Positions 34,290-43,709 of a DNA stretch of 64,000 nucleotides are shown here, one piece after another. Source of the stretch: Dactylococcopsis salina PCC 8305 (lineage in GTDB: Bacteria > Cyanobacteriota > Cyanobacteriia > Cyanobacteriales > Rubidibacteraceae); assembly GCF_000317615.1 (NCBI RefSeq), contig NC_019780.1, positions 2,129,840-2,193,839 on the forward strand, in the 5' to 3' direction. The notes beneath the pieces were generated by a model. That model was not told where the DNA came from. It was given only the letters and a program-made list of their open reading frames with translations, and did no database searches. The position numbers and the translations under genes are program-made. The stretch's first letter is position 1; each line of letters begins with the position of its first letter.

Positions 34290-34365
34290 CCAACCCTTTT
34301 GCCTCTTGCCTCTTGCCTTTTGCCTTACTACACCGAAAACATGAACTTTTTCAGCAAACCCTAAC
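34290..34365. repeat. CCTYTTG heptamers plus TAGGGTTTGCTGAAAAAG repeat
   Basis: Heptamers CCTYTTG (about 34298-34327) and the dispersed repeat reading TAGGGTTTGCTGAAAAAG on the minus strand (34345-34363). They separate the truncated Mrr-like frame from the 152-aa gene and supply that gene's TAG stop codon. Confidence 0.8.
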
Positions 34366-34819
34366 TAGCTCTCTTTGTAGTTTCCCCATCACTATCTAAT
34401 AATTTTTCTAGTAACTGAATACATAAGCAAAAAACTGAATTGATTCCATCCTCTACTGTCCAATTCACTTTTCCATTTTTAGGAATCATTTGTGAACCAA
34501 CAATTAAAACCATCCACCTTGGCACAGAAACATTTTGGATGGTTTGAGTATTTTCTTGGGGAGGTTGAGAGATACTATCTAATAACTTTTTAGCAGGTTT
34601 ATATTGTATTTGATCAAGCAAACTTTTGTGAATATCTAGAATATTACCAGATACTATAGAAAAAGACATCTCGATTAACTTTTTAGGGGATTTTGTCCCT
34701 AAGTAGAGAGCTAATTGATCCAATAGGGTTTGATCTAACTTAGATTTATCGAACTTAATCGATACAGTCTTGAGATTACGGGAAAGTCGGCTGTTAAGTG
34801 TCTCTTCTAATTTTGACAT
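34361..34819 (-). CDS. Protein of unknown function downstream of a ParA-like ATPase
   Basis: I do not recognise this 152-residue protein. It has a charged, helical N-terminus (KLEETLNSRLSRNL), a region with KFDKSKLDQTLLDQLALYLGTKSPKKL, and a hydrophobic strand PRWMVLIVGSQMIP near residue 100. There are no membrane segments or signal peptide. GAGGG sits 8 bp upstream of the ATG, and the gene starts eight bases after the ParA-like stop, so it is almost certainly co-expressed with it. This fits the position, though not the recognisable sequence, of a ParB-type partner. The TAG stop comes from a dispersed repeat, so its natural C-terminus may be altered. Confidence 0.6.
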   Translation of the reverse strand: MSKLEETLNSRLSRNLKTVSIKFDKSKLDQTLLDQLALYLGTKSPKKLIEMSFSIVSGNILDIHKSLLDQIQYKPAKKLLDSISQPPQENTQTIQNVSVPRWMVLIVGSQMIPKNGKVNWTVEDGINSVFCLCIQLLEKLLDSDGETTKRAS

Positions 34820-34827
34820 AATACCCT

Positions 34828-35457
34828 CTACAAATTAAGTTCATTAAGAACAGAGAGCAGACTCTGTGAAAAGTCTTGATTCGAGCTAAAATCTAGCGGA
34901 GGTAGATTGACACAGGGTAACCAATGAGGTGATAAAAATTCATCAATAGACCTTTGTTCAAGGAGTTGATAAACGTGATTATGAAGTTGAAGATAATCAT
35001 CTGCTGGAAAGCGATTGTTTACAATGATTCGCGCCTTCGGAATAAAGTCAGTAATTAAACCAAAATTGAGAAGTGAGGCAGTTTCCTTAACAATATCTTC
35101 CAAGCCAACTGGATCATATTGAGGGACAACAGGAATAATCAAACGCCAACCTTTTTGCGTTACAACTGTAGCAGGAACTTCATAATAATCATCTGTATCA
35201 GCAACTAAGAAATCATAATTTTTCGCCCCTGGAAACGAATTCGGTAAAGGTGTTGTTTCTCTGATATCTATTTTATTAAAGCCATTATTAAAATAACTTG
35301 ATTCTAAGAAATTTGCCATTCTACTTCTACCGGCAAGGTCTAAAGCCCAAACCCGATAATCTTGTTGTGCAAGAAGCAAGGCAATATTTGTGGCGACGGT
35401 TGTTTTACCAACTCCACCCTTAGTTGCATTAACGACTATCTTGATCACTGCACTCAA
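34828..35457 (-). CDS. ParA/MinD-family ATPase
   Basis: ParA ATPases position plasmids, chromosomes or protein complexes. This 209-residue short ParA has the deviant Walker A box NATKGGVGKTTVATN (about 11-25), a Walker A' region (VWALDLAGRS, with Asp) and a Walker B-like segment DFLVADTDDYYE. It lacks the N-terminal HTH of plasmid ParA type Ia. Start codons available are TTG (35457) and GTG (35448), neither with a clear Shine-Dalgarno. It leads an operon-like trio with the 152-aa protein and an Mrr-like remnant and is divergent from leuC. This is either a small orphan partition module left by a plasmid or island, or a positioning system for an unknown cargo. Confidence 0.78.
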   Translation of the reverse strand: MSAVIKIVVNATKGGVGKTTVATNIALLLAQQDYRVWALDLAGRSRMANFLESSYFNNGFNKIDIRETTPLPNSFPGAKNYDFLVADTDDYYEVPATVVTQKGWRLIIPVVPQYDPVGLEDIVKETASLLNFGLITDFIPKARIIVNNRFPADDYLQLHNHVYQLLEQRSIDEFLSPHWLPCVNLPPLDFSSNQDFSQSLLSVLNELNL

Positions 35458-35567
35458 ATTCTATAATATAACGTAAGGTAATTTTACCAATTCCTGTCGC
35501 AGTCCCCTTTAATTTGGCAAAATAGACCTTACCAGTCTGTTAAAAAATAATCTGCACCCATCAGACA

Positions 35568-36974
35568 ATGAGCAAACCGCAAACTCTCTTCGATAAAATT
35601 TGGAAACAGCATCTTGTTGATGAACAAGACGACGGAACTTGTCTTCTCTACATCGATCGACATTTAATTCACGAAGTCACTAGCCCGCAAGCATTTGAAG
35701 GACTCCGTTTAGCTAATAGAACCCCTCGTCAACCTCAAGCAGCGATCGCGGTCGCGGATCATAATGTTCCCACATCAGATCGATCGGAAGGCATCAAAGA
35801 ACCGCAAAGTCGTCTCCAAGTGGAAACCCTCGAACGTAACGCCGAAGCAATGGGCATTCCCCTATTTCGCATGAGTGACGAACGCCAAGGCATTGTTCAC
35901 ATTATCGGTCCCGAACAGGGATTAACCCAACCTGGGATGACCATTGTTTGTGGAGATAGTCACACCTCAACTCATGGCGCATTTGGCGCATTGGCGTTTG
36001 GGATTGGTACATCAGAAGTTGAGCACGTTCTCGCCACCCAAACCCTACAAGCGAGAAAGCCCAAAAACATGAAAATCACAGTGGAAGGAACACTTCCCGT
36101 CGGTGTCACCGCCAAAGATATTATTCTCGGAATTATTGGTAAAATCGGCACAGCAGGGGCGACAGGTCATGTCATTGAATACGCTGGAGAGGCGATTCAG
36201 AGTTTGACCATGGAAGGACGGATGACTGTTTGTAATATGTCGATCGAAGCGGGGGCAAGAGCAGGATTAATCGCACCCGACGAAACCACTTTCAATTACA
36301 TCAAAGGTCGTCCTTTCGCCCCAAAAGGAGAACATTGGGAAAAAGCCGTTGCTTACTGGCAATCTTTACCCTCCGACCAAGGGGCAACCTACGATAAAGA
36401 AGTCGTCTTACAAGCCAGTGAAATCATTCCCCAAGTTACCTGGGGAACCAGTCCTCAAGATGTACTACCGATTACCGCATCTGTTCCTGATCCGAGTGAT
36501 TTTAGTGACTCTAATCGTCAGCAAGCAGTGAAACGCTCTCTCGAATATATGGGGCTGACACCGGGGACGAAGTTAAGCGAAATTCCCGTTGATACAGTTT
36601 TCATCGGGTCTTGTACCAATGGACGCATTGAAGACTTGCGAGAAGTGGCGAAAGTGGTAGAAGGACGTAAAGTTGCAGAAAACGTTTATGCAATGATTGT
36701 TCCGGGTTCAGGATTAGTAAAACATCAAGCAGAAAATGAAGGATTAGATGTTATCTTTACTCAAGCTGGGTTTGATTGGCGCGAACCCGGTTGTTCCATG
36801 TGTTTGGCGATGAATGCTGATCAATTGCAACCAGGGGAACGTTGCGCCTCCACTTCTAATCGGAACTTTGAAGGAAGACAGGGACGCGGTGGACGCACCC
36901 ATTTAGTTAGTCCGGCGATGGCTGCAGCAGCGGCGGTAACTGGAAGATTAACCGATGTTAGAGAATTAAATTAA
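35568..36974 (+). CDS. leuC: 3-isopropylmalate dehydratase large subunit LeuC
   Basis: LeuC and LeuD form the aconitase-like [4Fe-4S] enzyme that interconverts 2- and 3-isopropylmalate in leucine synthesis. The 468-residue protein has the family blocks [57 protein letters not shown] with one cluster Cys, and GCSMCLAMN with the other two cysteines. All cluster ligands and the [10 protein letters not shown] substrate motif are intact. leuD starts 9 bp downstream, which makes a leuCD operon, followed by rpiA 70 bp later. Confidence 0.97.
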   Translation: MSKPQTLFDKIWKQHLVDEQDDGTCLLYIDRHLIHEVTSPQAFEGLRLANRTPRQPQAAIAVADHNVPTSDRSEGIKEPQSRLQVETLERNAEAMGIPLFRMSDERQGIVHIIGPEQGLTQPGMTIVCGDSHTSTHGAFGALAFGIGTSEVEHVLATQTLQARKPKNMKITVEGTLPVGVTAKDIILGIIGKIGTAGATGHVIEYAGEAIQSLTMEGRMTVCNMSIEAGARAGLIAPDETTFNYIKGRPFAPKGEHWEKAVAYWQSLPSDQGATYDKEVVLQASEIIPQVTWGTSPQDVLPITASVPDPSDFSDSNRQQAVKRSLEYMGLTPGTKLSEIPVDTVFIGSCTNGRIEDLREVAKVVEGRKVAENVYAMIVPGSGLVKHQAENEGLDVIFTQAGFDWREPGCSMCLAMNADQLQPGERCASTSNRNFEGRQGRGGRTHLVSPAMAAAAAVTGRLTDVRELN

Positions 36975-36983
36975 GCAGAGAAA

Positions 36984-37604
36984 ATGGACAAGTTTACAAC
37001 TTTAACTGGAATTGCTGCCCCACTACCGATGATGAATGTTGACACGGATATGATTATCCCGAAACAGCATCTCAAAACCATTAAACGCACGGGGTTGGGA
37101 AGGGTTTTGTTTGATGAGTTACGCTTTCAGGAAAATGGGGAGGAAATTCCAGACTTTGTTCTCAATCAGTCGCCGTATCGAGACGCAAAAATTTTAATTG
37201 CTGGGGATAACTTTGGCTGCGGATCATCACGGGAACACGCCCCCTGGGCGCTATTAGATTTTGGGATTCGTTGTGTCATCGCCCCCAGTTTTGCCGATAT
37301 TTTCTTTAATAATTGCTTTAAAAACGGCATTCTTCCCATTACTTTAGCCTCAACCGAAGTGGAGACACTGCTAGAAGATGCAAACAATCCTGAAACCGCA
37401 ACTCTTACGGTTGATTTAACCGAACAGGTGATTAAACGAAGTAATGAAGAGATGATTCCGTTTACAGTGGATGGGTTTCGTAAGCATTGTTTACTGAATG
37501 GATTAGATGATATCAGTTTGACGTTACAAAAAGCGGATCAAATTGCTGCGTTTGAACGCTTACAAAAACAGTCTTTGCCATGGTTATGGACTCACTCTGC
37601 TTAA
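36984..37604 (+). CDS. leuD: 3-isopropylmalate dehydratase small subunit LeuD
   Basis: This is the small partner of LeuC, supplying the swivelling substrate domain. The 206-residue protein begins [15 protein letters not shown] and has [14 protein letters not shown] (about 18-31), [17 protein letters not shown] (about 75-91, substrate-binding Ser-Ser-Arg) and [16 protein letters not shown]. Length and motifs are typical. Its start is nine bases after the leuC stop, so the two are co-transcribed and produced together. Confidence 0.96.
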   Translation: MDKFTTLTGIAAPLPMMNVDTDMIIPKQHLKTIKRTGLGRVLFDELRFQENGEEIPDFVLNQSPYRDAKILIAGDNFGCGSSREHAPWALLDFGIRCVIAPSFADIFFNNCFKNGILPITLASTEVETLLEDANNPETATLTVDLTEQVIKRSNEEMIPFTVDGFRKHCLLNGLDDISLTLQKADQIAAFERLQKQSLPWLWTHSA

Positions 37605-37674
37605 CGAGAAAAACCGAGAGATTTAATGGTACGATCCTCAAGGTTAAAACAAATCATTTAAAGAGGAAAAAATT

Positions 37675-38382
37675 ATGGCAGATACTGATCTCTCCAAAAT
37701 TATGAAGCAGGAAGTGGGAAAAGCTGCCGCCGATCGGGTAAAATCGAACTCGATCGTTGGTTTAGGAACTGGGTCAACCACTGCTTTTGCGATTCAATTT
37801 ATCGGTGAACGATTACAAAGAGGGGAACTCAAAAACATTCAAGGGATTCCCACCTCGTTTCAAGCAGAAGTCTTATCGAAACAATATGGGATTCCTTTAA
37901 CCACCTTAGATGCAGTAGATCATATTGACGTTGCGATCGACGGTGCTGATGAAGTTGATCCCAATAAAAACCTGATCAAAGGCGGTGGCGCAGCCCATAC
38001 CAGAGAAAAAGTCGTTGATTCCCTCGCGGATCAGTTTATCGTTGTCGTTGATAGCGGAAAATTAGTCGATAAGTTGGGTTCTACCTTCCTGTTACCCGTA
38101 GAAGTAATTCCCATGGCAATGACTCCTGTCATGCGAAAACTCACGCAGTTGGGAGGGAAACCCGAATTACGGATGGGCGTGAAAAAAGCGGGCCCTGTAG
38201 TAACAGATCAAGGAAATTTAGTGATTGACGTTAAATTTGATGAAATTCCTAATCCTGAATCTTTAGAAAAAGAGATTAATAACATTCCAGGAGTTTTAGA
38301 AAATGGTTTGTTTGTCGGGGTTGCTGATGTCGTTTTAGTGGGAGAAGTCAAAGCAGATCAAGCAAGCGTTCGAGAATTTTAA
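37675..38382 (+). CDS. rpiA: Ribose-5-phosphate isomerase A
   Basis: RpiA interconverts ribose 5-phosphate and ribulose 5-phosphate in the Calvin and pentose phosphate cycles. In this 235-residue protein the family segments [18 protein letters not shown], the [25 protein letters not shown] block (with catalytic Asp/Glu/Lys) and [12 protein letters not shown] are intact. AGAGGA precedes the ATG by 8 bp. It follows leuCD with a 70-bp gap that may hold its own promoter. A TATAGCA-type palindrome follows the stop and may serve as a terminator. Confidence 0.96.
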   Translation: MADTDLSKIMKQEVGKAAADRVKSNSIVGLGTGSTTAFAIQFIGERLQRGELKNIQGIPTSFQAEVLSKQYGIPLTTLDAVDHIDVAIDGADEVDPNKNLIKGGGAAHTREKVVDSLADQFIVVVDSGKLVDKLGSTFLLPVEVIPMAMTPVMRKLTQLGGKPELRMGVKKAGPVVTDQGNLVIDVKFDEIPNPESLEKEINNIPGVLENGLFVGVADVVLVGEVKADQASVREF

Positions 38383-38387
38383 ACCCA

Positions 38388-38475
38388 ATATAGCAGTCTC
38401 CGAATCAGTTGTGAGACTCCTTTATAGTTCCCCCAGAATTGGGGGCTAGGGGGCAGTTGATTGCTATATCCTTAA
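38388..38475. repeat. TATAGCA-type palindromic repeat
   Basis: ATATAGCAGTCTCC (from 38388) and TTGATTGCTATATCC (to 38475) are the inverted ends. The interior holds CCCCCAGAATTGGGGG, a good hairpin. It is related to the copies at 8.5-8.9 kb and 57971-58071. Confidence 0.7.
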
Positions 38476-38547
38476 ATCTGAAGAGGTAAGGAAAACGATG
38501 ATACGTCAAAATGGAAATGCAAACGAATATTAAGTAAAGCTAATCTT

Positions 38548-39207
38548 ATGGGTTTATTCGGTTTCGGTAAAAAACTCAGTCTTCCCAATCGCGAAGAAGC
38601 GTTACCTGGACGTGATCAAGCAATGCCAATCAACAATCAACATTATGTCAATAACAATCCGATTCAGCCTCCCTTCCCCGAAGGAATGGAACTGGCTTTA
38701 TTTGGTATGGGTTGTTTTTGGGGCGCAGAAAAAGCCTTTTGGCAACTTTCAGGGGTTTATAGTACCGCCGTCGGTTATGCGGGAGGAATCACCCCCAACC
38801 CCACTTATCAAGAAGTGTGTACTGGCATGACTGGACATAACGAGGTGGTTCGCGTCGTGTATGATCCGAGTAAAATTAGTTATCTAACTCTTTTAAAAAC
38901 CTTCTGGGAAAGCCATGATCCCACTCAAGGAATGCGTCAAGGAAATGATGTAGGAACACAGTATCGTTCTGGAATTTATGTTTACAATGACCAGCAGCGA
39001 AAGTTAGCAGAATCCTCTAAAACTGAATATCAAAAGGCTTTGATGCAGAAGGGCTATGGTAATATCACCACAGAAATTGTTGATGCACCCGAATTTTACT
39101 ACGCGGAGGATTATCATCAGCAATATCTAGCCAAAAATCCCAATGGTTATTGTGGTTTAGGGGGAACTCGTGTCGCATTTCCCGCGATGACAGAAACAGT
39201 TAGTTAG
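38548..39207 (+). CDS. msrA: Peptide methionine sulfoxide reductase MsrA
   Basis: MsrA reduces methionine-S-sulfoxide in proteins and free methionine. The 219-residue protein has the catalytic [11 protein letters not shown] (Cys about residue 55), [18 protein letters not shown] and the [21 protein letters not shown] block. The family's Glu and Tyr residues around the sulfoxide pocket are present. A resolving Cys is likely in [10 protein letters not shown] near the C-terminus. The first 48 residues precede the family core and look unstructured, as in other cyanobacterial MsrA. It is followed by tandem repeats with an inserted MITE. Confidence 0.95.
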   Translation: MGLFGFGKKLSLPNREEALPGRDQAMPINNQHYVNNNPIQPPFPEGMELALFGMGCFWGAEKAFWQLSGVYSTAVGYAGGITPNPTYQEVCTGMTGHNEVVRVVYDPSKISYLTLLKTFWESHDPTQGMRQGNDVGTQYRSGIYVYNDQQRKLAESSKTEYQKALMQKGYGNITTEIVDAPEFYYAEDYHQQYLAKNPNGYCGLGGTRVAFPAMTETVS

Positions 39208-39219
39208 AAACGCAGAAAC

Positions 39220-39355
39220 GTAGGTTGGGTGTAGGTAACGAAACCCAACACTCAAACCGTAGGTTGGGTGTAGGTAACGAAACCCAACACTCAAACCGTA
39301 GGTTGGGTGGAGGTAACGAAACCCAACACTCAAACCGTAGGTTGGGTGGAGGTAA
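39220..39355. repeat. Four 39-bp tandem GTAGGTTGGGTG units
   Basis: Units begin at 39220, 39259, 39298 and 39337 (39-bp period). Each has GTAGGTTGGGTG, then AACGAAACCCAACACTCAAACC. The last is split by a MITE at 39356. A short reverse unit (GTTGGGTTACGC...CACCCAACCTAC) follows at about 39483-39513. Confidence 0.9.
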
Positions 39356-39456
39356 TACCATTTCTATAAACTGGTGCTACATAACGATCCCCCCAACCCC
39401 CCTTAATAAGGGGGGCTAGGGGGGATCAACTGTAACTTTACTTTTGAGAAATGGTA
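39356..39456. mobile_element. MITE of the TACCATTT...AAATGGTA family, copy 2
   Basis: TACCATTTCT (39356) and AGAAATGGTA (ends 39456) are perfect 10-bp inverted termini flanked by TAA on both sides (39353-39355, 39457-39459). Removing it and one TAA restores the uninterrupted GGTAACGAAACCC repeat. This defines the 3-bp target duplication exactly. The interior contains CTGGTGCTACA and a C/G palindrome. Confidence 0.93.
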
Positions 39457-39541
39457 TAACGAAACCCGACAGCAGCAATGTCCGTTGGGTTACGCTTTGC
39501 TTCACCCAACCTACAGTAATGAAGCGAAATGAACCGAAAAA

Positions 39542-41539
39542 ATGAAACAGCCCATGATCCCTTCCCAGCGCTGGACGATTAGCGAATTTAATTCTGAACA
39601 AACAAACCCATTAGTGGAAGCGACGGGGTTATCGCCACTTTTGGCGCAAGTTTTGATTAATCGTGGGTTTGTGACTCCTGATATTGCCCAAGTTTATGTG
39701 AATCCCGAAACAGAAACCTTACCGTTACCGCAACAAGAGTTTCCCGATTTAGAGAAAAGTGTTGATCTAATTATCAATGCGATCGAGGCGGAAGAATCAA
39801 TTATCATTTGTGGCGATTACGATGCCGATGGTATGACTAGCACTGCGCTTTTGTTACGAACCTTACGTCATTTAGGGGCATATGTCGATTATTTAATCCC
39901 CAGTCGCATGAAGGAAGGGTATGGGATTAATACTCGCATTGTAGAAGAATGTGCTAGTCATGGGGTGGGGTTAATTTTGACCGTTGACAATGGGATTGCC
40001 GCTTATGATCCGATTTTTCGCGCGGTGGAGTTAGGAATAGAAGTGATTATTACAGATCACCATGATCTCCCAGAAACGTTACCGCCAGCAGATGCAATTC
40101 TTAACCCGAAATTACTCTCAGAAATCTCTCCTTATCGCGGTTTAGCTGGTGTGGGAGTTGCCTATGTTTTAGCAGTGAGAACAGCACAAAAATTAGAAAA
40201 ATTACAAGGATTTACCTCTCAACTTTTAGAGTTATTTACATTAGGAACAATTGCCGATTTAGCCCCTTTAGTAGGAGTCAATCGGCGCTGGTTAAAACGC
40301 GGGTTACGTCAACTTCCAAAATCAAAAATTCCTGGGGTTCAAGCATTAATGCAAGTCAGTGGGGTGAATGATGTTCAAAAAACTGTTAAACCCGATGATA
40401 TTGGTTTTCGTTTAGGACCGAGAATTAATGCGATCGGGCGCATTAGTGATCCGCAAATCGTGATCGAATTATTAACAACAGATGATGATGGAATTGCTTT
40501 AGAAAAAGCGATGCAATGCGAACAGTTTAATAAAAAGCGTCAGGAACTTTGTGAGACAATTCAACAAGAAGCAATTGCTTATTTAGAAGCAGGAAAAATC
40601 GACTGGTTGCGCGATCGAGTCTTAGTCATTGTACAACCGAATTGGCATCATGGCGTTATTGGAATTGTTGCCTCTCGCTTAGTGGAACAATTGGGTGTTC
40701 CCGTTTTTATTGGTACTTATGAAGAGGGAGACACCAGCAAAATTAGAGGTTCAGCGCGAGGAATCCCTGAGTTTAATATATTTGATGCGTTAGAATACTG
40801 TCAAGATTTATTAGGAAAATTTGGTGGTCATAAAGCCGCTGGTGGGTTTGGTTTAGAAGCGAATAATTTAGAAGCGTTTCGAGAACGATTAAGTGAATTT
40901 GCCCATCAATATCTAGAACCAAAACATCTTAAACCGTTAGTAAATATCGACGCGATCGCAACGTTTGAAGATTTAACCAATGACTTTTACCAGCAAATTG
41001 ATAGTCTTCAACCCTGGGGAATTGGAAATGAAGAACCGATTTTTTTGAGTCAAAATGTTTCGGTGGTTCAACAGCGTGTGGTAGGAAAAGATCACTTGAA
41101 ACTCACCTTAAGCCAAACAACTGGGGAAAAAGTGATTAGTAAAAGTGCGATCGCTTGGCGTTGGGGAAACTATTTTCCTCTCCCTCCAACGATCGATGTT
41201 GCTTACAAACTGCGAGAAAATCATTGGCAAGGTCAAATTACTTTAGAATTAGAATTAGTCGGTTTCCGTTTACCGCAAGCAACAGCAGAAAAACAAACCA
41301 CTTATGATTATCAAGGACGAAATTATCATTGTTGTTTGTGGGAAGATTTAAACGAATTGAGAATTGAAAACGATCGCGGAAATCTCTTAGTTGTCAGCAA
41401 AGGAAACCGCAACGGACAACTGAAAACCAACTCTCAAGAATTAAAAACAATTGATGTGACACAACCTCCCTATTATCAAATTGTCAAAGCGGCGGTTTCT
41501 GCGTTAGAGGAAACAACCTCTCCTTTGTCAGATGGGTAA
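39542..41539 (+). CDS. recJ: Single-stranded-DNA-specific exonuclease RecJ
   Basis: RecJ degrades single-stranded DNA 5' to 3' in recombination and repair. In this 665-residue protein the DHH domain contains ICGDYDADGMTSTALLL, LTVDNGIAA and VIITDHHDLPE. DHHA1 and the OB-type part include GVIGIVASRLVEQLGVP, FGGHKAAGGFGL and a C-terminal region of about 120 residues common in cyanobacterial members. Metal-binding Asp/His residues are present. The ATG lies at the edge of the preceding repeat-rich region. It is followed directly by the holin-like membrane protein gene. Confidence 0.95.
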   Translation: MKQPMIPSQRWTISEFNSEQTNPLVEATGLSPLLAQVLINRGFVTPDIAQVYVNPETETLPLPQQEFPDLEKSVDLIINAIEAEESIIICGDYDADGMTSTALLLRTLRHLGAYVDYLIPSRMKEGYGINTRIVEECASHGVGLILTVDNGIAAYDPIFRAVELGIEVIITDHHDLPETLPPADAILNPKLLSEISPYRGLAGVGVAYVLAVRTAQKLEKLQGFTSQLLELFTLGTIADLAPLVGVNRRWLKRGLRQLPKSKIPGVQALMQVSGVNDVQKTVKPDDIGFRLGPRINAIGRISDPQIVIELLTTDDDGIALEKAMQCEQFNKKRQELCETIQQEAIAYLEAGKIDWLRDRVLVIVQPNWHHGVIGIVASRLVEQLGVPVFIGTYEEGDTSKIRGSARGIPEFNIFDALEYCQDLLGKFGGHKAAGGFGLEANNLEAFRERLSEFAHQYLEPKHLKPLVNIDAIATFEDLTNDFYQQIDSLQPWGIGNEEPIFLSQNVSVVQQRVVGKDHLKLTLSQTTGEKVISKSAIAWRWGNYFPLPPTIDVAYKLRENHWQGQITLELELVGFRLPQATAEKQTTYDYQGRNYHCCLWEDLNELRIENDRGNLLVVSKGNRNGQLKTNSQELKTIDVTQPPYYQIVKAAVSALEETTSPLSDG

Positions 41540-41593
41540 TTGCAACAAGAACAGGTAAAATTAAACTGCACGGTAGTTAACGGAGAAAGCGTT

Positions 41594-41938
41594 ATGCCAC
41601 AGTTTCTAATTACTTGGATCGCAACCGCGATCGCCCTACTGATTACAGCAAAGATTGTTCCTGGTTTAGTGGTGGATAGTATTTCCGCATCCATTATTGG
41701 AACAGCGGTTTTAGGATTTGTTAACGCGATCGTCAAACCGATTTTATTTATCTTTACTCTTCCCTTAACGATTCTCACATTGGGATTATTTTTATTAGTT
41801 TTAAATGCCATTACCTTTGGGATTGTTGGCTATTTAACCCCTGGTTTTGAAGTGGATGGGTTTCTCCCAGCTTTATTTGGATCATTAGTTTTATCGTTTA
41901 TTGCAGGATTATTAAATCAATTTTTCCAAGGCGATTAA
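41594..41938 (+). CDS. Small membrane protein, phage holin family (Phage_holin_4_2-like)
   Basis: The predicted 114-residue protein has four hydrophobic segments (about 4-20, 29-50, 58-80 and 85-108), with the family-type FVNAIVKPILFIFTLPLTILTLGLFLLVLNA core. Proteins of this type are widespread in bacteria under the phage-holin label, but most are chromosomal and not lytic. The frame is open to 41540, immediately after recJ. The ATG at 41594 with GGAG about 10 bp upstream is the better start. It may share the recJ transcript. Confidence 0.82.
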   Translation: MPQFLITWIATAIALLITAKIVPGLVVDSISASIIGTAVLGFVNAIVKPILFIFTLPLTILTLGLFLLVLNAITFGIVGYLTPGFEVDGFLPALFGSLVLSFIAGLLNQFFQGD

Positions 41939-42032
41939 ACTCAACTCAAAACCTAATATAGGGGATAACAAATGTTCTCCCCTACTCAGAAAAATGCGAT
42001 TAACCATAAGTGAATCACAAAAGGAGGAACTA

Positions 42033-43193
42033 ATGTTATCGAAAAAAATGCGTAAATTCTTAACTTATTTGATCGTTTTAGTTTTTGGTGTTTTAATTGG
42101 GCTAGGAGGATATAAAGTGCTTCCTTCTCAAGCGGAAACCATTGCTAGAAGTAACGCCGTTGCTGAAACGCCGAATCCTCAAACTATAACCAATCGCTTT
42201 GTTAGTCTCGCGGTAGAAAAAGTGGGGGATACAGTGGTTCGGATTGATACCGAAAGAACCGTTACTCAAACCAATCCTTTCGCCGATGATCCCTTTTTCC
42301 GTCGCTTCTTTGGAGATGACTTTAATGTTCCCAGAGAAAGACGTTTACGCGGTCAGGGTTCAGGGTTTATTGTGGATAGTAACGGTATTGTTCTCACCAA
42401 TGCCCATGTCGTCAATCAAGCCGATCAAGTGAGTATTAACTTAAAAGACGGACGAACCTTTGATGGCAAGGTTTTAGGTGCTGATCCTGTTACGGATTTA
42501 GCAGTGATTAAAATTAATGGTAGTAACTTACCCACAGCAACTCTCGGTGATTCTGACAAAGTGCGCGTAGGAGATTGGGCGATCGCGGTGGGAAACCCGT
42601 TAGGATTAGATAATACAGTTACACTGGGAATTATTAGCACTCTCAGCCGTCCGAGTGCAAAAGTTGGGATTCCAGACAAGCGCCTAGACTTCTTACAAAC
42701 TGATGCGGCGATTAATCCTGGTAACTCTGGCGGTCCCCTCCTCAGCGATCGAGGAGAAGTGATCGGAATCAATACCGCAATCCGTGCTGATGCCAACGGA
42801 ATTGGGTTTGCGATTCCCGTGAATAAAGCAAAGGAAATTTATCCGCGATTAGCACAAGGAAAACGAGTGTCTCATCCCTATATTGGGATTCGTATGATCA
42901 CGTTAACCCCCGAACTAGCCCAAGAAATTAATCGTGATCCGAATGCGGGACTAATGATTCCTGAAACCGAGGGAGTTTTAGTGATGCAAGTCCAGCCCGA
43001 TACCCCCGCCGCTCGATCGGGCATCCGACGGGGTGATGTGATTACAAGAATCGCAGGAACTCGTGTCACCAGCGCCGAACAATTACAGCGTTTAGTTGAA
43101 AACAGCAACGTTGGAGAAAAACTAGAGTTTCAAGTGCGACGAGGGGAACAAGTGGAAACCTTCTCCGTCTTCCCTGCGGAATTAGACGCTTAA
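42033..43193 (+). CDS. HtrA/Deg-type serine protease with one PDZ domain
   Basis: Deg proteases remove damaged or misfolded proteins in the periplasm or lumen. The predicted 386-residue protein has an N-terminal signal or anchor (about 8-26). The trypsin-like domain has His of LTNAHVV, Asp of TDLAVIKI and Ser of NPGNSGGPLLSD, so the triad is complete. One PDZ domain lies at about 280-380 (GVLVMQVQPDTPAARSGIRRGDVITRI). Single-PDZ forms correspond to HhoA, HhoB and HtrA of cyanobacteria, and I cannot tell which. AAAGGAGG precedes the ATG at 42033, ruling out the 13-residue longer version. Confidence 0.93.
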   Translation: MLSKKMRKFLTYLIVLVFGVLIGLGGYKVLPSQAETIARSNAVAETPNPQTITNRFVSLAVEKVGDTVVRIDTERTVTQTNPFADDPFFRRFFGDDFNVPRERRLRGQGSGFIVDSNGIVLTNAHVVNQADQVSINLKDGRTFDGKVLGADPVTDLAVIKINGSNLPTATLGDSDKVRVGDWAIAVGNPLGLDNTVTLGIISTLSRPSAKVGIPDKRLDFLQTDAAINPGNSGGPLLSDRGEVIGINTAIRADANGIGFAIPVNKAKEIYPRLAQGKRVSHPYIGIRMITLTPELAQEINRDPNAGLMIPETEGVLVMQVQPDTPAARSGIRRGDVITRIAGTRVTSAEQLQRLVENSNVGEKLEFQVRRGEQVETFSVFPAELDA

Positions 43194-43205
43194 ACCGATA
43201 TCACA

Positions 43206-43574
43206 TAGCCCCCCTTTCAAAGGGGGGTTGGGGGGATTATTTGTCGCAACCATAAGGTGGATTTCATCTTACATTGTAGCCCCCCCTTTCCAAGGGGGGT
43301 TGGGGGGATTATTTGTCGCAACCATAAGGTGGATTTCATCTTACATTGTAGCCCCCCTTTCCAAGGAGGGTTGGGGGGATTATTTGTCGCAACTATAAGG
43401 TGGATTTCATCTTACATTGTAGCCCCCCTTTCAAAGGAGGGTTGGGGGGATTATTTGTCGCAACTATAAGGTGGATTTCATCTTACATTGTAGCCCCCCT
43501 TTCAAAGGGGGGTTGGGGGGATTATTTGTCGCAACTATAAGGTGGATTTCATCTTACATTGTAGCCCCCCTTGC
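43206..43574. repeat. 71-72-bp tandem repeat array, five units plus a partial
   Basis: The unit TAGCCCCCC...TTTCAAAGGGGGGTTGGGGGGATTATTTG... ends in AAGGTGGATTTCATCTTACATTG. Units start at 43206, 43277, 43349, 43420, 43491 and (partial) 43562. Units differ only by a few bases (CAACC/CAACT, AAAGG/CAAGG), so the array is recent. Each unit carries a C/G hairpin. It fills the gap between the protease and lipA. Confidence 0.93.
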
Positions 43575-43709
43575 CAAGTAGATCAAAAGTAGGCCCTAGT
43601 GAAGCGAAGCAAAACCCAACACCAACCATAAACAATTACCTGAACTTGATATTACATTTCATTCCACCCAACCGACGGTTATGGGATTAATGTTGAGTTA
43701 GATTCCGTT

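Noticed and set aside
41476-41811. Minus-strand 111-aa ORF opposite the holin-like gene
   Set aside because: Shadow of a real, family-matching gene on the other strand.
43257-43469. 70-aa open frame in the tandem array
   Set aside because: It is the array translated; three repeated peptides, no start signal.
43206-43574. CRISPR array
   Set aside because: Units are conserved over their whole 71-bp length with no variable spacers.
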